Below, piece by piece: positions 61,181 to 64,000 of a DNA stretch of 64,000 nucleotides. This DNA comes from Sphingobium sp. Z007 (GTDB lineage: Bacteria; Pseudomonadota; Alphaproteobacteria; Sphingomonadales; Sphingomonadaceae). Both the position numbers and the translations under genes were made by a program. A model generated the notes under the pieces. The model did no database searches. It saw only the letters and a list, made by a program, of their open reading frames with translations, and had not been told where the DNA came from. The stretch spans positions 868,001 to 932,000 of the forward strand of contig NZ_FBXK01000005.1 of the NCBI RefSeq assembly GCF_900013425.1, given 5' to 3'. Each line of letters begins with the position of its first letter. Within the stretch, counting starts at the first letter, position 1.

Positions 61181-61651
61181 ATGAGCGACGCAGCCGAAAT
61201 TCGAGATCGTTTCTGGGCCGAACTGTCGAGCAGCCCGTTCCTGATGCTGGGTCTGCAGAACAGCGCTGAGCATAGCGCGCCGATGACCGCGCAACTCGAT
61301 CCGAACGCCAACCATTGTTTCTGGTTCTATACGTCGCGCGACAACCGGCTGGCCCCCGGCGGTCCGGCGATGGCGCAATATGCGGCAAAGGATCACAACC
61401 TCTTCGCTTGCATCGAAGGAACGCTGACGCCTGAAACTGATGAAGCCATCATCGATCGCTATTGGTCCAAGGAGGTCGAGGCCTGGTATCCGGGTGGCCG
61501 CAACGATCCCAACCTGTTGATGCTGCGCTTCGATCTTGGCGCCGCGGAAATCTGGCGTTCGGACATGTCGATCAAGGGCGTCTTCAAGATGCTGTTCGGC
61601 GGCGACGTGCGGGACGAGATGAAGGGCAAACATGCCGAAGTGGTGCTCTGA
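61181..61651 (+). CDS. pyridoxamine 5'-phosphate oxidase-like stress protein
   Basis: A 156-aa split-barrel protein: RDRFWAELSSSPFLMLGLQN, FWFYTSRDN and YWSKEVEAWYPGGRNDPNLL match the general stress protein 26 family, which binds flavin or F420 and is not a true PdxH. ATG at 61181 has AAGGAG nine bases upstream. It ends before the 61677-61703 hairpin. Confidence 0.88.
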   Translation: MSDAAEIRDRFWAELSSSPFLMLGLQNSAEHSAPMTAQLDPNANHCFWFYTSRDNRLAPGGPAMAQYAAKDHNLFACIEGTLTPETDEAIIDRYWSKEVEAWYPGGRNDPNLLMLRFDLGAAEIWRSDMSIKGVFKMLFGGDVRDEMKGKHAEVVL

Positions 61652-61676
61652 CGCCATTTTTCTCGCCTGAAAATCA

Positions 61677-61703
61677 GCGGCCGCGGTGCATATCCGCGGC
61701 CGC
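61677..61703. terminator. GC-rich hairpin after the stress protein gene
   Basis: GCGGCCGCGG and CCGCGGCCGC flank TGCATAT, with only TTGC-TA-TTTG downstream. A likely terminator or transcription pause, lacking a clean T-run. Confidence 0.55.
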
Positions 61704-61750
61704 TTGCTATTTGCCTGCAACTTCGCCATATGCGTTGCAGCGCAGCAGAC

Positions 61751-61844
61751 GGGCCGTTTCGGCCCCCTAGCGATTGGCAGCGTGATCGTCCGCAATCCCA
61801 ATTGGCCTCATTGGCCAGGTGAGGACCACGGACCGGCCAATGAG
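61751..61844 (+). promoter_or_regulatory. structured 5' leader of the DEAD-box helicase
   Basis: GGGCCG-TTT-CGGCCC (61751-61765) and CTCATTGGCC...GGCCAATGAG (61807-61844, 10-bp perfect stem, 18-base loop) lie in the helicase leader. The start codon has no evident Shine-Dalgarno (TGAGTTTTTCTCA then ATG). This suggests post-transcriptional control, perhaps by temperature. Unproven. Confidence 0.4.
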
Positions 61845-61960
61845 AGTCTGCGCCAAGCTTGAGGCTTCCCTTTTCACGCGGGTCGTTTCGTAACCCGCCT
61901 CGCGCCCTTCCTGCGTCCGCAGAGCAAGTTGGCGTTCTGGCCACTTGTGAGTTTTTCTCA

Positions 61961-63346
61961 ATGCAATTCAACGAACTTGGTCTCGCCGAGCCCATCATGA
62001 AGGCGCTCGCCTCCAAAAATTACGTCACCCCGACCCCAATCCAGCAAAAGGCGATCCCCGTCCTGCTGGAAGGCAAGGATCTGTGCGGCATCGCCCAGAC
62101 CGGCACCGGCAAGACCGCGGCCTTCGCGCTGCCCAGCCTCGATTATTTCGCCCGCAATCCCAAGCAGACGCCAGTCAAGGGCTGCCGCATGCTGGTGCTG
62201 GCCCCGACCCGCGAACTCGCCGCACAGATCGCGCAGAGCTTCCGCGACTATGGCCGCTTCCTCAAGCTGTCGGTCGAAACCGTGTTCGGCGGCGTGCCGA
62301 TCGGCAAGCAGATCCGCGCCTTAAGCGTCGGCGTCGATGTCGTTGTCGCGACGCCGGGCCGCCTGCTCGACCTGATCGACCAGCGCGCCCTGACACTCAA
62401 GGACGTCGAAATCTTCGTTCTGGACGAAGCCGACCAGATGATGGACATGGGCTTCATCCATCCCTTGAAGCGCGTCGCCAAGATGCTGCCCGCCGACCGC
62501 CAGAATCTCTTCTTCTCGGCCACCATGCCCAAGGAGATTGAGGCGCTCGCCGCGCAGTTCCTCAACAATCCGGTCAAGGTCAGCGTCGCGCCGCAATCGA
62601 CCACCGCCGAGCGCGTCGACCAGCAGATGTATTTCGTGAACCAGGGTGAGAAGCAGGCGCTCCTTCATCTGGTGCTCCAGAGCGAAGAGATCGACCGCGC
62701 GCTGATCTTCACCCGCACCAAGCATGGCGCGGACCGCGTCGTGCGCTTCCTGGAAGGCGCCGGCATCGACGCCTTCGCCATCCATGGCAACAAGAGCCAG
62801 GGTCAGCGCACCACCGCGCTCCAGGCATTCCGCCAGGGCAAGGTGAAGCTCCTGGTCGCGACCGACATCGCCGCACGCGGCATCGACGTGTCCGGCGTCA
62901 GCCACGTCATCAACTTCGAAATCCCCAATGTCGCCGAACAATATGTCCACCGCATCGGACGGACGGCGCGCGCCGGTGCCGACGGCATCGCCATCAGCTT
63001 TGTGGCGGATGACGAGCGTCCCTATTTGAAGGCGATCGAAAAGACGACCCGCGTAAAGCTGGAAGTCGTGGCCCTGCCGGAAAACTTCATGGACGCGGTG
63101 CGGGCGTTGCCCAAGCCTGCCGCGCCCAAGAAGGGGCCGAGCCAGACCCCGCAGCAGCAGGCGCGTCGCGCCGATGGCCAGCGCAAATATCAGGACGGCC
63201 AGCGCCAGCAGCGCGGCGCCCCCGATCGCGCGCATCGCGCCGAAGGTGACGCGCCTGCCAAGCGGCCGTTCAACCGTCGCCGCAGCGGTGGTGGCGGGGT
63301 CGGCGCGCACAAGGGCGCCGTCCAGCGCACCGGCGCACCGCGCTAA
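61961..63346 (+). CDS. DEAD-box RNA helicase (RhlE-like)
   Basis: A 461-aa helicase. Q motif (YVTPTPIQQKAIP), motif I QTGTGKTAAFALP, Ia APTRELAAQIA, II LDEADQMMDMGF, III FFSATMP, V ATDIAARGIDVSGV and VI HRIGRTARAGADG are all present. The C-terminal 80 residues are Gln/Arg/Gly-rich. It unwinds RNA, typically in ribosome assembly or cold adaptation. The ATG at 61961 follows a long leader. Confidence 0.96.
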   Translation: MQFNELGLAEPIMKALASKNYVTPTPIQQKAIPVLLEGKDLCGIAQTGTGKTAAFALPSLDYFARNPKQTPVKGCRMLVLAPTRELAAQIAQSFRDYGRFLKLSVETVFGGVPIGKQIRALSVGVDVVVATPGRLLDLIDQRALTLKDVEIFVLDEADQMMDMGFIHPLKRVAKMLPADRQNLFFSATMPKEIEALAAQFLNNPVKVSVAPQSTTAERVDQQMYFVNQGEKQALLHLVLQSEEIDRALIFTRTKHGADRVVRFLEGAGIDAFAIHGNKSQGQRTTALQAFRQGKVKLLVATDIAARGIDVSGVSHVINFEIPNVAEQYVHRIGRTARAGADGIAISFVADDERPYLKAIEKTTRVKLEVVALPENFMDAVRALPKPAAPKKGPSQTPQQQARRADGQRKYQDGQRQQRGAPDRAHRAEGDAPAKRPFNRRRSGGGGVGAHKGAVQRTGAPR

Positions 63347-63365
63347 AAGCATAAACGCCTTTCGT

Positions 63366-63404
63366 TTCGAGCGAAGTCGAGAAACGCGTCTCGACCCGCT
63401 CGAA
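63366..63404. repeat. short dispersed hairpin after the helicase gene
   Basis: TTCGAGCGAAGTCGAGA and TCTCGACCCGCTCGAA are near-perfect complements around six bases. This may end helicase transcription. It is the second repeat family in this gap. Confidence 0.6.
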
Positions 63405-63428
63405 CCGGACGGTGCGTTTACCCGGCTT

Positions 63429-63553
63429 AGAGCGTGATGACTTTTGTATGAATCGTCATTGCGAGCGCAGCGAAGCAATCCAGGCGCGCGCCGTTGGATT
63501 GCTTCGCTGCGCTCGCAATGACGAAGCAAGTTAACATAAAGTCATCAAACTCT
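63429..63553. repeat. nested palindromic repeat, AGAG/CTCT borders
   Basis: Inner arms CGTCATTGCGAGCGCAGCGA (63454-63482 in full, 29 bp) pair perfectly with 63495-63523. Outer arms TGATGACTTT and AAAGTCATCA, with AGAG and ACTCT borders, enclose it. This appears to be one element inserted in another. It sits between the helicase and the M16 protease. Confidence 0.85.
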
Positions 63554-63616
63554 ATGCCCTGACATGACCGCTTTGTCAGTGGCCATTCAGGAAAATGCCG
63601 TTAGGCTTCGCCGCCT

Positions 63617-64000
63617 ATGCATTTTATCCCCCGCCGTTCGGCCGCTTCGCTTTCCGTCATCGCCCTGCTTTTGTCGGGCGCGCCACTGGCGGCGCGAACC
63701 GACACCGCACCCGCCGCCACGCAGGCGAACGCCAGCGGTCAGGCGCAGACCCGACCATGGCTCTACGAAAACAGCGATGTGCCGATCGATCCGGCCTGGC
63801 GTTTCGGCACTTTATCCAACGGCCTACGCTACGCTGTCCGGCGCAATGGCGTCCCGCCGGGGCAGGTGTCCGTCCGCCTGCGGATTGACGCCGGATCCCT
63901 GATGGAGCGGCCCGACGAGTTGGGCTACGCTCATTTCATCGAACATCTCTCCATGCGCGGATCGCGCCATGTGCCCGACGGCGAATCCAAACGCATCTGG
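63617..64000 (+). CDS. M16 family peptidase, N-terminal part (runs off the window)
   Basis: The first 128 codons are visible. A signal peptide (SLSVIALLLSGAPLAAR) precedes WLYENSDVPIDPAWRFGTLS, LSNGLRYAVRRNGVPPGQVS and the zinc-binding HFIEH motif (HxxEH), so the catalytic half is intact. Probably a periplasmic or outer-membrane zinc protease. The end lies beyond 64000. Confidence 0.9.
   Translation, partial: MHFIPRRSAASLSVIALLLSGAPLAARTDTAPAATQANASGQAQTRPWLYENSDVPIDPAWRFGTLSNGLRYAVRRNGVPPGQVSVRLRIDAGSLMERPDELGYAHFIEHLSMRGSRHVPDGESKRIW

Overview
This 64 kb window is dense, GC-rich chromosomal DNA that reads like an alphaproteobacterium of the Sphingomonadaceae, probably near Sphingobium. The lineage call is inference from gene content: GcrA, a MucR/Ros-type regulator, metZ, a two-UDP-sugar-dehydrogenase exopolysaccharide locus, and dispersed CGTCATTGCGAGCG-type and TTCGACAGGCTC-type palindromes. 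No prophage, insertion sequence, integron, CRISPR array or rRNA operon was seen. Most genes are core or lineage-core.

Layout. 9-5495: leucine and methionine enzymes (leuB, a threonine-dehydratase-like enzyme overlapping metZ), a hemerythrin, apaG-lysR and a small unknown protein. 5476-10544: a secreted serine hydrolase, parE, an outer-membrane barrel and gcrA. 10661-19009: an ABC-2 permease, then a polysaccharide block (ugd; wecB, a short leader ORF with a 78-aa unknown, wecC; a Wza-like lipoprotein; a fused Wzc tyrosine kinase). It should supply UDP-GlcA and UDP-ManNAcA and export a polymer. 19129-21839: purQ, purS, a TauE permease and purC. 22096-27609: D-lactate dehydrogenase without an AUG start, a 43-aa membrane peptide, and the otsB-GH15-otsA trehalose operon. 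27726-33419: a frameshifted lysR, a ccdAB toxin-antitoxin pair, parC and an EAL protein with a degenerate GGDEF.

33383-43817: DUF1285-nudix-cca, a GNAT protein, folB, a 2OG-Fe oxygenase, an EVE protein, small secreted proteins, a candidate small RNA, tRNA-Thr(TGT), a DUF429-like gene coupled to rarA, and a glycosyltransferase. 44006-51898: DUF2945 and MOSC proteins, rnr, a universal stress protein, and pyruvate dehydrogenase E2 - thioesterase - E3, then a PAP2 phosphatase. 51773-61081 (minus strand): nifU-like, tsaB, rimI, mucR, fur, plsC, miaB, phoH, ybeY, corC and a DUF2142 membrane protein, mixing iron homeostasis, tRNA modification and ribosome maturation. 61181-64000: a flavin-type stress protein, a DEAD-box helicase with a long structured leader, a nested repeat, and the start of an M16 protease.

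The less ordinary signals are a terminator-ended, structured 39.9-40.2 kb transcript with two competing pairings; a palindromic repeat translated as part of a signal peptide; a non-AUG start on ldhA; a well-formed 18-codon leader ORF in the polysaccharide locus; ccdAB beside parC with a promoter inside a broken lysR; and several nested palindromic repeats with AGAG/CTCT borders.
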